Assembly (NCBI GenBank): GCA_027449865.1
Contig: DAIDKV010000190.1
Span: forward strand, 1-64,000
Origin: Planctomycetales bacterium
GTDB taxonomy: Bacteria; Planctomycetota; Planctomycetia; Isosphaerales; Isosphaeraceae
Length of the DNA: 64,000 nucleotides
Reading direction: 5' to 3'
Shown: positions 8,628 through 17,218 of the stretch, one piece after another
Layout: the number at the start of each line of letters is the position of its first letter
Position numbering within the stretch: the stretch's first letter is position 1
Position numbers and translations under genes: made by a program
Notes under the pieces: generated by a model
Told to the model about the DNA's origin: nothing
Database searches by the model: none
The model's input: the letters and a program-made list of their open reading frames with translations, nothing else

Positions 8628-8850
8628 CGGTTCACCTTTCCGGGACAGTCGCCCGGGCGTCGAGGGATCGGGCTAAGCCGGCGCGGTGATCCCACGCCGA
8701 ATCGTCGGTCATGTCGGGTCGCGACGGGGCGGCAAGACGACCGGCATTGGCTCGAATCCGGGGAGAAACCTGTCGCCCTCATCGGCCCGGACCGTGACGC
8801 AGTCGCGTCTCGAGATCGACCTGCATCGACCCATTTCGGTCCGGATTCGT
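8628..8850. other. Predicted 5' leader of the ROK gene
   Basis: About 220 nt between the predicted promoter and the ROK start. I see no ORF with real content and no obvious strong hairpin. The stretch 8881-8964 beyond the promoter also holds nothing recognisable. Confidence 0.3.
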
Positions 8851-8880
8851 GGTATAAACCAGGCCATCGCAGGCCGTCAA
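8851..8880 (-). promoter_or_regulatory. Predicted sigma-70 promoter of the ROK gene
   Basis: Minus strand TTGACG, 18 bp, TATACC. The only -35/-10 pair of this quality in the 337-bp gap. Confidence 0.4.
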
Positions 8881-8964
8881 GGCGGGGATTTCCTTCGAGG
8901 CTCCACGGAGAGCCCGGGACGCGGTCGAAGTCCCGGTCCTCCGCGAGCCTGTCGGAAGACCTCC

Positions 8965-9675
8965 TCAGAACTTCGAGCGGTCGCTCCGAGCGATCGGCCG
9001 GACGCTGACTTCCTTGAAAAAGACGGCCTGATTGCCGGTTACGTCGCCATGGTTCTGAAGGCCGATGTAGCCCGAGGTCGGGCGGGGTCCACGTTCCGGC
9101 TCGTATTCCTTGGTCCGTTCGGGGATCTTCGCCGTTTCGGGGTTGAACTTGTTCACCTGGGCCCCGTTGAGATTCACCAAAATTTCTTGACCACGGAGGA
9201 CAATCTCCATCGTGTTCCACTCGCCCGTCGGCTTCGCGGGCCGGCCGGTGCTCTTCGACATGGAATAGATGGCGCCGGTCCCGTGAAACTCGTCGCTGGT
9301 GTCGCTGATCTGGATCTCGAAGCCATGATGCACGGCGTACCAGGGATCCTTCGGCTTCTCGGCGATCCGGACGTAGACCCCCGAGTTCGCATCCTGGCCG
9401 CCCGTCTTGTAGACGACTCGAATCACGCAGTCGCCCAGCTTTTCCTTCGTGTACCAGAGCAGCCCCATGCCGCCCTCGGTCCGAATCATCCCGTCTTCCA
9501 GGACCATCTTTCCTGGTCCGACATGCTCCCAGCCGTCGAGGCTCTTGCCGTCAAAAATCGTCCGCCAGTGAGTGGGCTCGATGGTCTCCTTCTTGCTGTC
9601 CTGGCCGGAGGCAACTCCATCCAGTAAGGTGACAGCCAGGGCGAAGGCAGACAGGGCCAGCAGGTTGTTTCGCAT
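8965..9675 (-). CDS. Secreted DUF1080 (3-keto-disaccharide hydrolase-like) protein
   Basis: A 236-residue exported protein: signal peptide MRNNLLALSAFALAVTLLDG then a single concanavalin-like beta-sandwich of the DUF1080 type. Recognisable parts are WRTIFDGKSLDGWEH near the start, EGGMGLLWYTKEKLGD, NSGVYVRI, YEIQI-like FEIQISDT, and SGYIGLQNHG near the end. Members of this family act on 3-keto sugars or are predicted glycoside hydrolases, and are very expanded in planctomycetes. Start follows GGGAGTATCCTG. It stands alone, divergent from the DUF1570 gene. Confidence 0.9.
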   Translation of the reverse strand: MRNNLLALSAFALAVTLLDGVASGQDSKKETIEPTHWRTIFDGKSLDGWEHVGPGKMVLEDGMIRTEGGMGLLWYTKEKLGDCVIRVVYKTGGQDANSGVYVRIAEKPKDPWYAVHHGFEIQISDTSDEFHGTGAIYSMSKSTGRPAKPTGEWNTMEIVLRGQEILVNLNGAQVNKFNPETAKIPERTKEYEPERGPRPTSGYIGLQNHGDVTGNQAVFFKEVSVRPIARSDRSKF

Positions 9676-9816
9676 CAGGATACTCCCAGTGAATTCACGG
9701 GTCGTAAAGCGACCTCGATCTCAAACGTAGCCGCCTACGGGGTTGAAAACAACGGTCCCGCCCGCCACGCTGAGAGAAGATGGCGCAGACGAACAATCCG
9801 CCGAGAGGATTCCACG

Positions 9817-10821
9817 ATGCAGAGACGCGAGGAGGCGGAGGATTCACGAATCGGGCGGCCGATCCACCGGCGCGACTGGTTGGGGAGGGTCGTCGCGGCC
9901 GTCTCGGTCACGCAATCCTCGTCTCTTCTCGCCGGACCGCCAGGCCCGAAGGCCCTGTCACCCGAGGAGACCGCGGCGGTCGAGTCCGTCCGTGGGCGGG
10001 CACGAAAGGTTGGGCTCGGACCAATCGAGGTCCGATCGACGGAGCATTTCGTCGGCATCGGCGACGCTCCGCCGCGCGACTACATCGATCAGGCCCTTTA
10101 CCGCTGCGAGGCGTTTGCGAAGGACTACCTCGACCACTTCGGGAAGCTTGGTTTCAAGCTCACCTATCCCTCGAAACGGATGGTCGTCGTCGCCTGGAAA
10201 GACGCGGACTCCTACCAGGCTTACAGCGGCGAGGAACGAGGCGCGGCCGTCGGCGGTCATTACGACCTGTCCGCCAATCAGCTTGTGGTTTTTGACTTTC
10301 GAGGTCACCAGGACCAACTGGCCGCCGGCGCGAGACGGATCAACAATCTCACGCTGATCCACGAGGCAGCGCACCTGCTCTGCTACAACACAGGGCTGCT
10401 GACCACCGGCCGGGATATCCCCGACGCGATCAGCGAGGGGCTTGCCACCTACGCCGAAATCTGGAGCCCACCCCGCCCGCGCGATCGATCCTCGATCGGC
10501 CGGGTCAATTCCGATCGTCTCGCCGTCTTCTTGAAGGACGACGCCCAGTGGATCCCTGTCGAGCGTCTGCTCGCCGACGACGAGGTCTTCCGGGAGGAGC
10601 GCACGGTGGACGTCGCCTATGCCGAGTCGTGGCTCCTCGTGCATTCGCTTCTGAAGCGCCCGGAGTCGGTCGCGAAGTTTCGGGCTTATCTGGCGGGATT
10701 TCCCGCGTCGGATGCGAGGATCGACCGCAAGCAATACGCCGTCTCGAAGCTCGGTTCGCTCGGCGAACTCGACGCCGACCTGCGCCGGTATGGCCGTCGA
10801 ATGGTCGAGCGCCGGCGATGA
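9817..10821 (+). CDS. DUF1570-type putative zinc metalloprotease, probably exported
   Basis: The N-terminus HRRDWLGRVVAAVSV resembles a twin-arginine signal (RRxWLG then hydrophobic), so export in folded form is likely. The body matches the DUF1570 pattern: HEAAHLL (HExxH zinc motif) and, about 35 residues later, ISEGLATYAE, which supplies the third Glu ligand as in gluzincin-like peptidases. The rest is helical with VAYAESWLLVHSLL. Length 334 is usual. No protease of this family has a known substrate that I can infer from context. The next gene downstream (secA-like) is convergent, with a 15-bp gap. Confidence 0.8.
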   Translation: MQRREEAEDSRIGRPIHRRDWLGRVVAAVSVTQSSSLLAGPPGPKALSPEETAAVESVRGRARKVGLGPIEVRSTEHFVGIGDAPPRDYIDQALYRCEAFAKDYLDHFGKLGFKLTYPSKRMVVVAWKDADSYQAYSGEERGAAVGGHYDLSANQLVVFDFRGHQDQLAAGARRINNLTLIHEAAHLLCYNTGLLTTGRDIPDAISEGLATYAEIWSPPRPRDRSSIGRVNSDRLAVFLKDDAQWIPVERLLADDEVFREERTVDVAYAESWLLVHSLLKRPESVAKFRAYLAGFPASDARIDRKQYAVSKLGSLGELDADLRRYGRRMVERRR

Positions 10822-10836
10822 GTGCCGCCGGGGACG

Positions 10837-12861
10837 TCAACCGAGGACCGGGTTGAGCCCCATGTTCCGCCGCATCTCGGCACGCTGCTTCTCGTAGTGC
10901 ATGAGAAGCTTGCGGTCCTTGAAGTGCTGGCGTTCCTTGCGACGCTGGGCGCGCTGCATCACGCCGCGCCAGTAGAGGCTGGTCAGCTCGCCCCGGCCTC
11001 GGTGCCGCTTGCGGAGCCGGGCCGCCGGCTTCTCGCCAAACGCCTCGACGATCTCGTCTTCGAGCGAGACGAAGAACTGAGCCAGGCCGGGATCGCCCTG
11101 CCGGGCGCAACGACCGGCGAGCTGTCGGTCGATCCGCTGCGATTCGTGACGCTCGGTCCCAATCACGTGCAGGCCGCCGACGTCCGAAACGCCCTCGCCG
11201 AGCTTGATGTCGGTCCCTCGGCCGGCCATGTTCGTCGCGACCGTCACCCGGGCCTTCTGGCCCGCCTGAGCCACGATCTGGGCCTCGATCTCGTGATTCT
11301 TCGCGTTGAGGATCTGGTGCTCGATCCCGGCCTCGGCCAGGAGCCGGCTCAGCTTTTCCGATTTCTCGATCGAGCGCGTACCGACGAGCACGGGGGCGTT
11401 GGCTCTGTTCCACTCGACGATCTGGTCGGCAACGGCTCGGAACTTCTCTTCCTCGGTCGAGAAGACACGGTCGGGAAGCCAGGTCCGGCGTCCAGGGCGG
11501 TTGGTCGGGACCTTGAAGACTCCGACCTTGTAGATCCGGCGCAGCTCGGCGGCGTCGGTCGACGCGGTCCCGGTCATGCCGGCGAGCTTGTGATACCGCT
11601 TGAAGAAGTCCTGGACGGTCACGCGTGCGGCGGTGATCGTTTCCAGGGTGATTTCCAGTTTCTCCTTGGCCTGGATGGCCTGGTGCAGGCCATCCTGCCA
11701 CTGGCGGCCGGGCATGAGTCGGCCGGTGAACTCGTCGACGATGACCACCTCGCCATCGACGACGACGTAATCGCGGTCGCGGAGGTAGGCGATCTGAGCC
11801 CGGAGCGAACGCTCGACGTATTCGTAGAGGTTGTCGACCGTCAGCGAAACAAACGCCGGATGCGCGGCGACAGCCTGGACCTTGCGACGGCCGGCGGCCG
11901 TGAGCTCGGCCTTGCGCTCGAGCGGATCGTATTTGTAATCCTTGACGCGTACCAGCGTCGCGGCCAGTTGATCGGCCCCGTAGTAAGCGGACGACTCTTC
12001 CTGCGTCGGCTGGTTGTTGGCCCCGATGATGAGCGGGGTCCTCGCCTCGTCGATCAGGATGCTATCGGCCTCGTCCACCATCGCGAAGTAATGGGTGCGC
12101 TGGACCGGTTTCTCGGTGTCGAGCTGCTCGTTGCGGCCGAGAAAGACCTGCTCGAACGACTTTCGGTGGCCGTCGCCTCCCATCTTGAGCCGCTTGAGCT
12201 CATCCCGGAGGAAGTCGAAGCCCAGTTCCTTGGCCGTTCCGTAGGTGATGTCGCATCCGTAGGCGGCCCGACGCGCGGGATCAGGCTGGCCGGTCTGGAT
12301 GCAGCCGACCGTCAATCCGAGCATCTTGTAGACGGGGGCCATCCATTCGGCGTCGCGGCGGGCGAGGTAGTCGTTGACCGTGATGACATGGACGCCCTTG
12401 CCCGGCAACGCATTGAGGAACGCCGGCATGGTTCCGACCAGCGTTTTTCCTTCACCCGTTTCCAGCTCGGCGATGTTTCGGTTGTGGATGGCGATGCTGC
12501 CGACGACCTGCACGTCGAATTGCCGCTGGCCGATGGCGCGCTTGGCGGCCTCGCGAACCATCGCGTACGCCTCGACGAGCAGGCTATTGAGAGAATCGCC
12601 CTGCCGGGCCTTCAGGCGGAGGGCGTGAGCGCGGAGCTTGAGCTCGTCGTCCGAGCATTTCTCGAACTCAGGCTCCATCGCGTTGATGCGATCGACGAGG
12701 AGCGAGTAGCGGGCAAGCCGGCCCGAATGTGTGGGTCCGGCCATCTGCTGAACGCGATTCAACCAAGACGGTCCCAGGCGCGTCGCCATGACAATCCGAC
12801 CCCCCAATCTGGCCGACCTCGCGATCTCGCGGAGAACTCTCGGGGGGAGTCGGCCGCGCAC
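10837..12861 (-). CDS. secA: Short SecA-type translocase ATPase lacking the C-terminal wing and zinc domains
   Basis: SecA motor ATPase that drives preproteins through SecYEG. Clear SecA parts in order: AELETGEGKT (Walker A), ITVNDYLARRDAEWM, YGTAKELGFDFLRD, MVDEADSILIDEARTPLII (Walker B), IVDEFTGRLMPGR, GMTGTA, NMAGRGTDIKL, GLHVIGTERHES and RIDRQLAGRCARQGDPG. After NBD2 the protein ends within the start of the helical scaffold (HFKDRKLLMHYEKQ), at residue 674. A full SecA is 830-900 residues with helical wing, second scaffold helices and a Cys-rich tail; these are absent with a normal stop and no sign of frameshift. It is therefore likely a dedicated or second SecA. It lies 33 bp behind the ftsQ-like gene. 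A second possible start is the ATG at 12789 (MATRLGPSWL). Confidence 0.88.
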   Translation of the reverse strand: MRGRLPPRVLREIARSARLGGRIVMATRLGPSWLNRVQQMAGPTHSGRLARYSLLVDRINAMEPEFEKCSDDELKLRAHALRLKARQGDSLNSLLVEAYAMVREAAKRAIGQRQFDVQVVGSIAIHNRNIAELETGEGKTLVGTMPAFLNALPGKGVHVITVNDYLARRDAEWMAPVYKMLGLTVGCIQTGQPDPARRAAYGCDITYGTAKELGFDFLRDELKRLKMGGDGHRKSFEQVFLGRNEQLDTEKPVQRTHYFAMVDEADSILIDEARTPLIIGANNQPTQEESSAYYGADQLAATLVRVKDYKYDPLERKAELTAAGRRKVQAVAAHPAFVSLTVDNLYEYVERSLRAQIAYLRDRDYVVVDGEVVIVDEFTGRLMPGRQWQDGLHQAIQAKEKLEITLETITAARVTVQDFFKRYHKLAGMTGTASTDAAELRRIYKVGVFKVPTNRPGRRTWLPDRVFSTEEEKFRAVADQIVEWNRANAPVLVGTRSIEKSEKLSRLLAEAGIEHQILNAKNHEIEAQIVAQAGQKARVTVATNMAGRGTDIKLGEGVSDVGGLHVIGTERHESQRIDRQLAGRCARQGDPGLAQFFVSLEDEIVEAFGEKPAARLRKRHRGRGELTSLYWRGVMQRAQRRKERQHFKDRKLLMHYEKQRAEMRRNMGLNPVLG

Positions 12862-12894
12862 GATGTCGAGTCCGAGGCGCGGCGCTCCCCGTCT

Positions 12895-13962
12895 TCAATA
12901 GGACGTCGACTCCCCGGATTGTCCCGAGGCGATTCGGGGAATCCGGCCTTGATCTCCACGTCTGGCCTCGGATCGCGCTGACCTTGGCGCCGGGTTCTCC
13001 TTCCAGTGCCGGTGCAGAACCTCCGTCGGCCGGATCTCCCAGTAATCCGCCTCAGGGATCGAAGGAATCGACCCTTTCCGACTCCAGTCGACCAATTTTT
13101 CCCATTTTTCCTCAGATGACAGCTTGCCCGGCGGTTCCTCGCCGGGGGCCTCGCCCCAAAGTATGGAGGCGCCCTGGTCGTTTTTGAGGAACAACCCGCG
13201 GTGGGCGGGGTCCATTGGGTTGATGTAGCGAATGCTGAGGGCCGGTTCGCGGGCGCGATCGATGGATTTCATCCGGTCGCGGAGGAACGCCGCGAGCCGG
13301 GCCGCCGCCTCGATCCGGCTGTTACCGGGGGCCACCTCGGCGGCACCTGGGCGTAGGTCCCATCGATGGCCGACTCTCGGCTCTCTCGGAGTGGAAAGGC
13401 CGGGGCCGTTGATGGTGACCAGTCCCCGATGCTCGGCGAAGCGGCGGAAATCCTCGTCGAGATCGTCCGGTGGCAAGAGGATCGCGGAGGCATCCACCAG
13501 ATAAAGTCGATCGCTGTCCCAGGGCTTCACCAGAGCGGCGGGTTCTCGATACCGGAGAGCGACGGCCAGGCCCATCGGAGGGAAGTGGACCCGTTCGACC
13601 TTCTCGACCCAGGGACTGTTGCCCTCGAAGACGCGGGCGATCTCCTCGGCCTGAGTGGCGAGGAGAGGAACGGTCTCGGGCATCCGGGCACGCCGGCGGA
13701 CCGCTTCGAGAAATCCTCGCATGCCTCCTCGATACCAGGAGGGCGGCGGCGGAATCAGCTCGATGGAGTGAAAGGGGACCTGATAGGGGGCCTGGGCGGC
13801 CAACCAGTTCTGGGTGGTCCGTGCGAGGAAAAGGAGGGTCCAGGAACCGATCGCGAGAGCGGCCAGGATCCAGGCCAGTCGGGCGACGATCCGGGGGCGA
13901 TCAGGCCGCTCTCCTCCCGGCGCGGGCAAGCCGAGAGGAGGCGGAGGTTCGCGGTGGTCCAT
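12895..13962 (-). CDS. FtsQ/DivIB-like cell-division protein
   Basis: A 355-residue bitopic membrane protein: a Pro-rich cytoplasmic N-terminus, one transmembrane helix (LAWILAALAIGSWTLLFLA), then an extracytoplasmic part. The latter has a POTRA-like stretch ending in NSPWVEKVERVHFPP and the FtsQ-type beta domain (LAVALRYREPAALV, then LYLVDASAILLPPD). This order and the position right after murB, as in the division and cell-wall cluster, support FtsQ. Identity is low by eye and the N-terminal half of the POTRA region carries an insertion, so I leave the symbol blank. The start ATG at 13962 directly follows GTG at 13965; both lie after a G6 run. It sits between murB and secA on the same strand. 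Confidence 0.72.
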   Translation of the reverse strand: MDHREPPPPLGLPAPGGERPDRPRIVARLAWILAALAIGSWTLLFLARTTQNWLAAQAPYQVPFHSIELIPPPPSWYRGGMRGFLEAVRRRARMPETVPLLATQAEEIARVFEGNSPWVEKVERVHFPPMGLAVALRYREPAALVKPWDSDRLYLVDASAILLPPDDLDEDFRRFAEHRGLVTINGPGLSTPREPRVGHRWDLRPGAAEVAPGNSRIEAAARLAAFLRDRMKSIDRAREPALSIRYINPMDPAHRGLFLKNDQGASILWGEAPGEEPPGKLSSEEKWEKLVDWSRKGSIPSIPEADYWEIRPTEVLHRHWKENPAPRSARSEARRGDQGRIPRIASGQSGESTSY

Positions 13963-14043
13963 CACCTGAATCCCCCCGCGGGCGGTGTCGTCCCGATGGG
14001 GAGACCCCGTCCGCCGTGTCCGGTTGATCCGGGCATCGGTTCC

Positions 14044-14925
14044 TTACCAGACCTGGATCTGGAGCTCCAGCTCGTAGCCGAACTGCTGCCAGACCCGTTG
14101 GCGGATTCGGTCGATGAGCTGAAGGATGTCGGCCGATCGGGCACCGGGGTGCGCCACGATAAAGTTGGCGTGGCGATCGGAGACCTCCGCGCCGCCGACC
14201 TGGGTTCCTTTCAGCCCGGCCTGCTCGATCAGGGCACCGGCGGACACATCCGGGGACGGGTTCTTGAAGATGCAGCCAGAGCGTTGGTGAGCATACGGCT
14301 GGTTTTCCTTCTTGATAATCCAGATTCGCCGCATGCGTCGGACGACAGATTCGGGATCCTCGGGCTCCAGCTCGAACTCGGCCGAGAGGATCACCGGCTC
14401 GTCGAGGTTGGACTCGCGATCGGCGAAGCTGAGGACTTCGCGTTCGCGGACCTGGATCTGGTCGGCCGGGTCGAGAACGGTCGCGCGACGGACGATGGGA
14501 CCGATGGCCCCCTGCCGCCCTCCGGCATTGCCGCGAAGAGCGCCGCCGACCGTTCCCGGGATGCCGGTGAGGACCTCAAGACCGGCGAGCCCGGCGCGTG
14601 CCGACTGCGAGATCAGGGCCGTCATCGGGACAGCGGCGCCGGCCTCGACGATGGAGCCACGGACCTTGACATCGGCGAAGTGGGGGCTTTCCAGGAGGAT
14701 CACCAGCCCCTCAACCCCCTCGTCGCGGACCAGGACATTCGAACCGCCTCCGAGGATGCGGAACGGGAGTTCCTGGTCGCGACACCGCTTCAGCAGCGCG
14801 ATCAGCTCGTCCGGGTTCCGAGGGCTGGCGAAGTAGGCGGCCGGCCCACCGAGCCGGAACCAGTTCCGATGCGCCATCGGCTCATCCGCCCTGACGATCC
14901 CGACGAACTCTTCGAATGGATGCAT
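14044..14925 (-). CDS. murB: UDP-N-acetylenolpyruvoylglucosamine reductase MurB
   Basis: FAD enzyme that reduces UDP-GlcNAc-enolpyruvate to UDP-MurNAc in peptidoglycan synthesis. Visible motifs: NWFRLGGPAAYF near residue 20, LGGGSNVLV (FAD binding, about 60), GIPGTVGGALRGNAGG (about 125) and SGCIFKNP (about 215). In the last, the proton-donor Ser of GSxFKNP is a Cys, a variant that I believe also occurs in other bacteria. Length 293 and the lack of the extra C-terminal domain fit the shorter MurB class. First gene of the minus-strand murB-ftsQ-secA set (78-bp gap to ftsQ). Its presence shows that this organism makes peptidoglycan precursors. Confidence 0.95.
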   Translation of the reverse strand: MHPFEEFVGIVRADEPMAHRNWFRLGGPAAYFASPRNPDELIALLKRCRDQELPFRILGGGSNVLVRDEGVEGLVILLESPHFADVKVRGSIVEAGAAVPMTALISQSARAGLAGLEVLTGIPGTVGGALRGNAGGRQGAIGPIVRRATVLDPADQIQVREREVLSFADRESNLDEPVILSAEFELEPEDPESVVRRMRRIWIIKKENQPYAHQRSGCIFKNPSPDVSAGALIEQAGLKGTQVGGAEVSDRHANFIVAHPGARSADILQLIDRIRQRVWQQFGYELELQIQVW

Positions 14926-15181
14926 CGGCTTCGCTTCCCACCTCGATCTCGCATCGCGTCGCCCGGAGCCAGCCGGTCGCGCCCTCCGCCAGGGAAGAGC
15001 CCGACCGCATGGGGGATGGACAGATCGGCCCGAGGGAATCCCAATGACAGGGTGGCCTCCGCCGGTCGCCGTCCCTCGGTATTTGACTTAAGTTTAAATG
15101 CCGCAACATCGTAGCCGCGAATCGTCCGGGCGTCAAGCGACGAATTGGGCCGCCCAGTGGACCTTCGAAGGGAAGTCGCGC

Positions 15182-15919
15182 TCACTCATGGCGTTTCGCG
15201 TTGTCGAGCGTCTGCTTGCCGTCGAGTCTCCAGATACCCCAGGTGTCCTTGGCCCAGGCGACGACCAGCTCCATGCTTTTCTTCGCGTTGCTGTCTTTCG
15301 ATTCCAGGTTCGCCGCCTGCTGAACCGGGATCGGCCCGTTGGTGGTCGCTCCTTCACGGGAGAAAACCATCATCGTTTGCGCCGTGCCGTCGCTGTTCTC
15401 CTGGGCATTGATCTGCACACCCGGGTCGAAGTTACCGATCGCCATTTTGAGGTCGAGGTAATTCTTGTAAACGCCGTTGAGCCACTCCATCGCCTGCATC
15501 TCGGTTCCGGGAAGCGCCATGTTCGAGGCGGTCTGGAGGTCCAGGTCGCGAATGGCTTGAGCCAGAACCTGGGACTGCTGGTCGACGGTTCGCTTCGAGA
15601 AAAGCCAGCCGAAGAAGGCAACGGCCAGCAGGACGACGGCCGTGACTCCGATCACCTTCGGGTCCGGAAGCTTGAGTTTCGAGAGCCTGTCGGAAAGCCC
15701 TTCCAGCCCGGGGATTTCGATCTGAACTCCCCCCTCCCGCGCGACGCGTTCCTTCTTCCTGGAGGTCGCCTTGAGGGCCGGCGGCTCGCCTATCACCGCC
15801 TGGTGGGTCGCGTTGAGGTGAAAGACCTGGAGACACTTCTTGCAAACGAGCCGGGAATTCAGCTTGTCGCGAGGGATGCGCCCTCCCGCGCCACAGCGTG
15901 GACACGCCATCTCGATCAT
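15182..15919 (-). CDS. Zinc-ribbon membrane protein of unknown function
   Basis: I do not recognise a named family. Residues about 5-30 form a small zinc ribbon, CPRCGAGGRIPRDKL then CKKCLQVFHL (CxxC-x16-18-CxxC, MJ0042-like). A charged linker and one transmembrane helix (VIGVTAVVLLAVAFFGWLF, about 90-110) follow, then about 125 residues that should lie outside the membrane. The ORF track starts 19 codons earlier; I use ATG 15919 because the ribbon then lies at the very N-terminus and a G5 run sits 8 nt upstream. The topology (cytoplasmic ribbon, external C-domain) is common in uncharacterised planctomycete proteins. Separate from murB by about 250 bp. Confidence 0.7.
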   Translation of the reverse strand: MIEMACPRCGAGGRIPRDKLNSRLVCKKCLQVFHLNATHQAVIGEPPALKATSRKKERVAREGGVQIEIPGLEGLSDRLSKLKLPDPKVIGVTAVVLLAVAFFGWLFSKRTVDQQSQVLAQAIRDLDLQTASNMALPGTEMQAMEWLNGVYKNYLDLKMAIGNFDPGVQINAQENSDGTAQTMMVFSREGATTNGPIPVQQAANLESKDSNAKKSMELVVAWAKDTWGIWRLDGKQTLDNAKRHE

Positions 15920-16361
15920 GATCAGGACCCCCGTCGTCTTCTGCCGATTGGGATCCCCCGTCCGGCCCGAGGTCATCGCGGTCGCCGTGCGGGACCGCCC
16001 GATCCTCCTCGCAGGAAAGCCGCCCGGGGCCGACTGCCGCTCCGCAGCGCGCGATCGCTCCTGACCAACAGCTTAACCTCTCCCCCGAGATTCGCAACAT
16101 TGTCATATCTCGGCTTCGAAACGGAACTCCACCCGGCTGGTCGATCTCATAACCGAATTAAGCTACGAACGAATCTAAACCTTTTTTTTGGAGCGGCTCC
16201 GCACAGCCGCATCTAAGAGCACAAAGCGGTAGACGAAGGCGCCACCCATCTCGCCAGAGTATGCGACGAAAGAACCCGAGAGTCGCGATGAGAGCGGAAT
16301 CCCGCGACTTTGAGGAGGGCAACACCCCGGCATTATTGCTTTTTATTTCGGACGTTCGAGG
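15920..16361. other. Intergenic region, A/T-rich, no gene seen
   Basis: Divergent spacer between the zinc-ribbon gene and the XRE regulator. It contains a T8 tract (about 16181-16188) and the most A/T-rich DNA of this area. I find no ORF with real content. The plus-strand promoter at its right end is listed separately; no clear minus-strand promoter was found. Confidence 0.4.
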
Positions 16362-16390
16362 TTGACACGTAAGTGAGGATTTCCTACAAT
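16362..16390 (+). promoter_or_regulatory. Near-consensus sigma-70 promoter of the XRE regulator
   Basis: TTGACA, 17 bp, TACAAT: the -35 is perfect and the -10 differs at one base. Predicted start near 16397 gives a leader of about 119 nt before the regulator ATG. This is the strongest promoter I can read in the window. Confidence 0.75.
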
Positions 16391-16515
16391 CAATGTGAAT
16401 GGTTCAGGCCCTCGCCAAACCCAGGCGACATCTCGAAAATGGAATGGCACCTGGATTCGGATCGGAGCGGCTAGGAGGACCATTCTTCCGAAACCTCAAT
16501 GGAGAGGGTGGTACG

Positions 16516-17034
16516 ATGTCGTTGGCTCAACGTGTCCGTGAATGTCGCTATTCGAAGGGATGGGGCCCAGACGAACTGGCGAGCCGCGCCGAGATTTCTC
16601 GAACGGCTCTCTACCAGATCGAGAGTGGCAAGACCGAGTTACCCCGCGCGGGCACGCTCCGCCGGATTGCTCTGGCGCTCGATGTACCGATGGAAGAACT
16701 CCTGGGCAACGGCCTGGAGTCGGAGCCCGCTCCGGCAGGGGTTCGGCCGACTGTCGGACGGTCGAAGTTTGGATGGTCGCCCACGGAAGAGGGCCCAGCT
16801 CGATCGAAGCTGGGGGGTTCTCTCGGTGGATCTTCCATGGCGATCGTCGAGGATGGGCGGGGCTCCGATGGCTTCGCCCGGCCCAGAACTCTTGGCGTGG
16901 AGGCCCCCTTCGTCCGCGAGGGCGAGCTGATGTCGAAACTGCACGACCTGCTCCACTCTCCCCTTGGCGACTGCATCACGAGCGTTGTCGACGACATGCA
17001 TCGTCTCCTTTGCCAGGTGCGCACGACTGGCTAA
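16516..17034 (+). CDS. XRE-family helix-turn-helix transcriptional regulator
   Basis: A 172-residue DNA-binding protein. Residues 1-65 form a Cro/CI-type five-helix domain: LAQRVRECRYSKGW, DELASRAEISRTALYQIESGK (the helix-turn-helix) and TLRRIALALDVPMEELL. A long low-complexity Gly/Ser/Pro linker follows (about 70-130), then a short predicted helix GELMSKLHDLLHSPLGDC that could mediate dimer or partner contacts. There is no ligand or peptidase domain. The start is set by GGAGAGGG 8 nt before the ATG; the ORF-track start lies 39 codons earlier. Driven by a near-consensus promoter. The target genes are unknown. Confidence 0.83.
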   Translation: MSLAQRVRECRYSKGWGPDELASRAEISRTALYQIESGKTELPRAGTLRRIALALDVPMEELLGNGLESEPAPAGVRPTVGRSKFGWSPTEEGPARSKLGGSLGGSSMAIVEDGRGSDGFARPRTLGVEAPFVREGELMSKLHDLLHSPLGDCITSVVDDMHRLLCQVRTTG

Positions 17035-17218
17035 GGGGAAATGGGGCCCGGGATCGCTGGTCCTTCGGATCGGGAGGATCCTCCTCGCCGATCCTGTCCG
17101 GGGAATCCGGACGCGGCCCCGATTTATCGGGTAGATTTGCTGGAGAGCGGTGGGCCTTGTTCCTAAGAGGCCCCCGCCTCACTGCATCCCCTGAGTGGAC
17201 TACCCGAGAGGAATTCCG

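Noticed and set aside
10822-12981. 719-aa plus-strand ORF
   Set aside because: Exact antisense of the secA-like gene; no domain motifs.
13366-15114. 582-aa plus-strand ORF
   Set aside because: Antisense to the ftsQ-like gene and murB, which carry real motifs.
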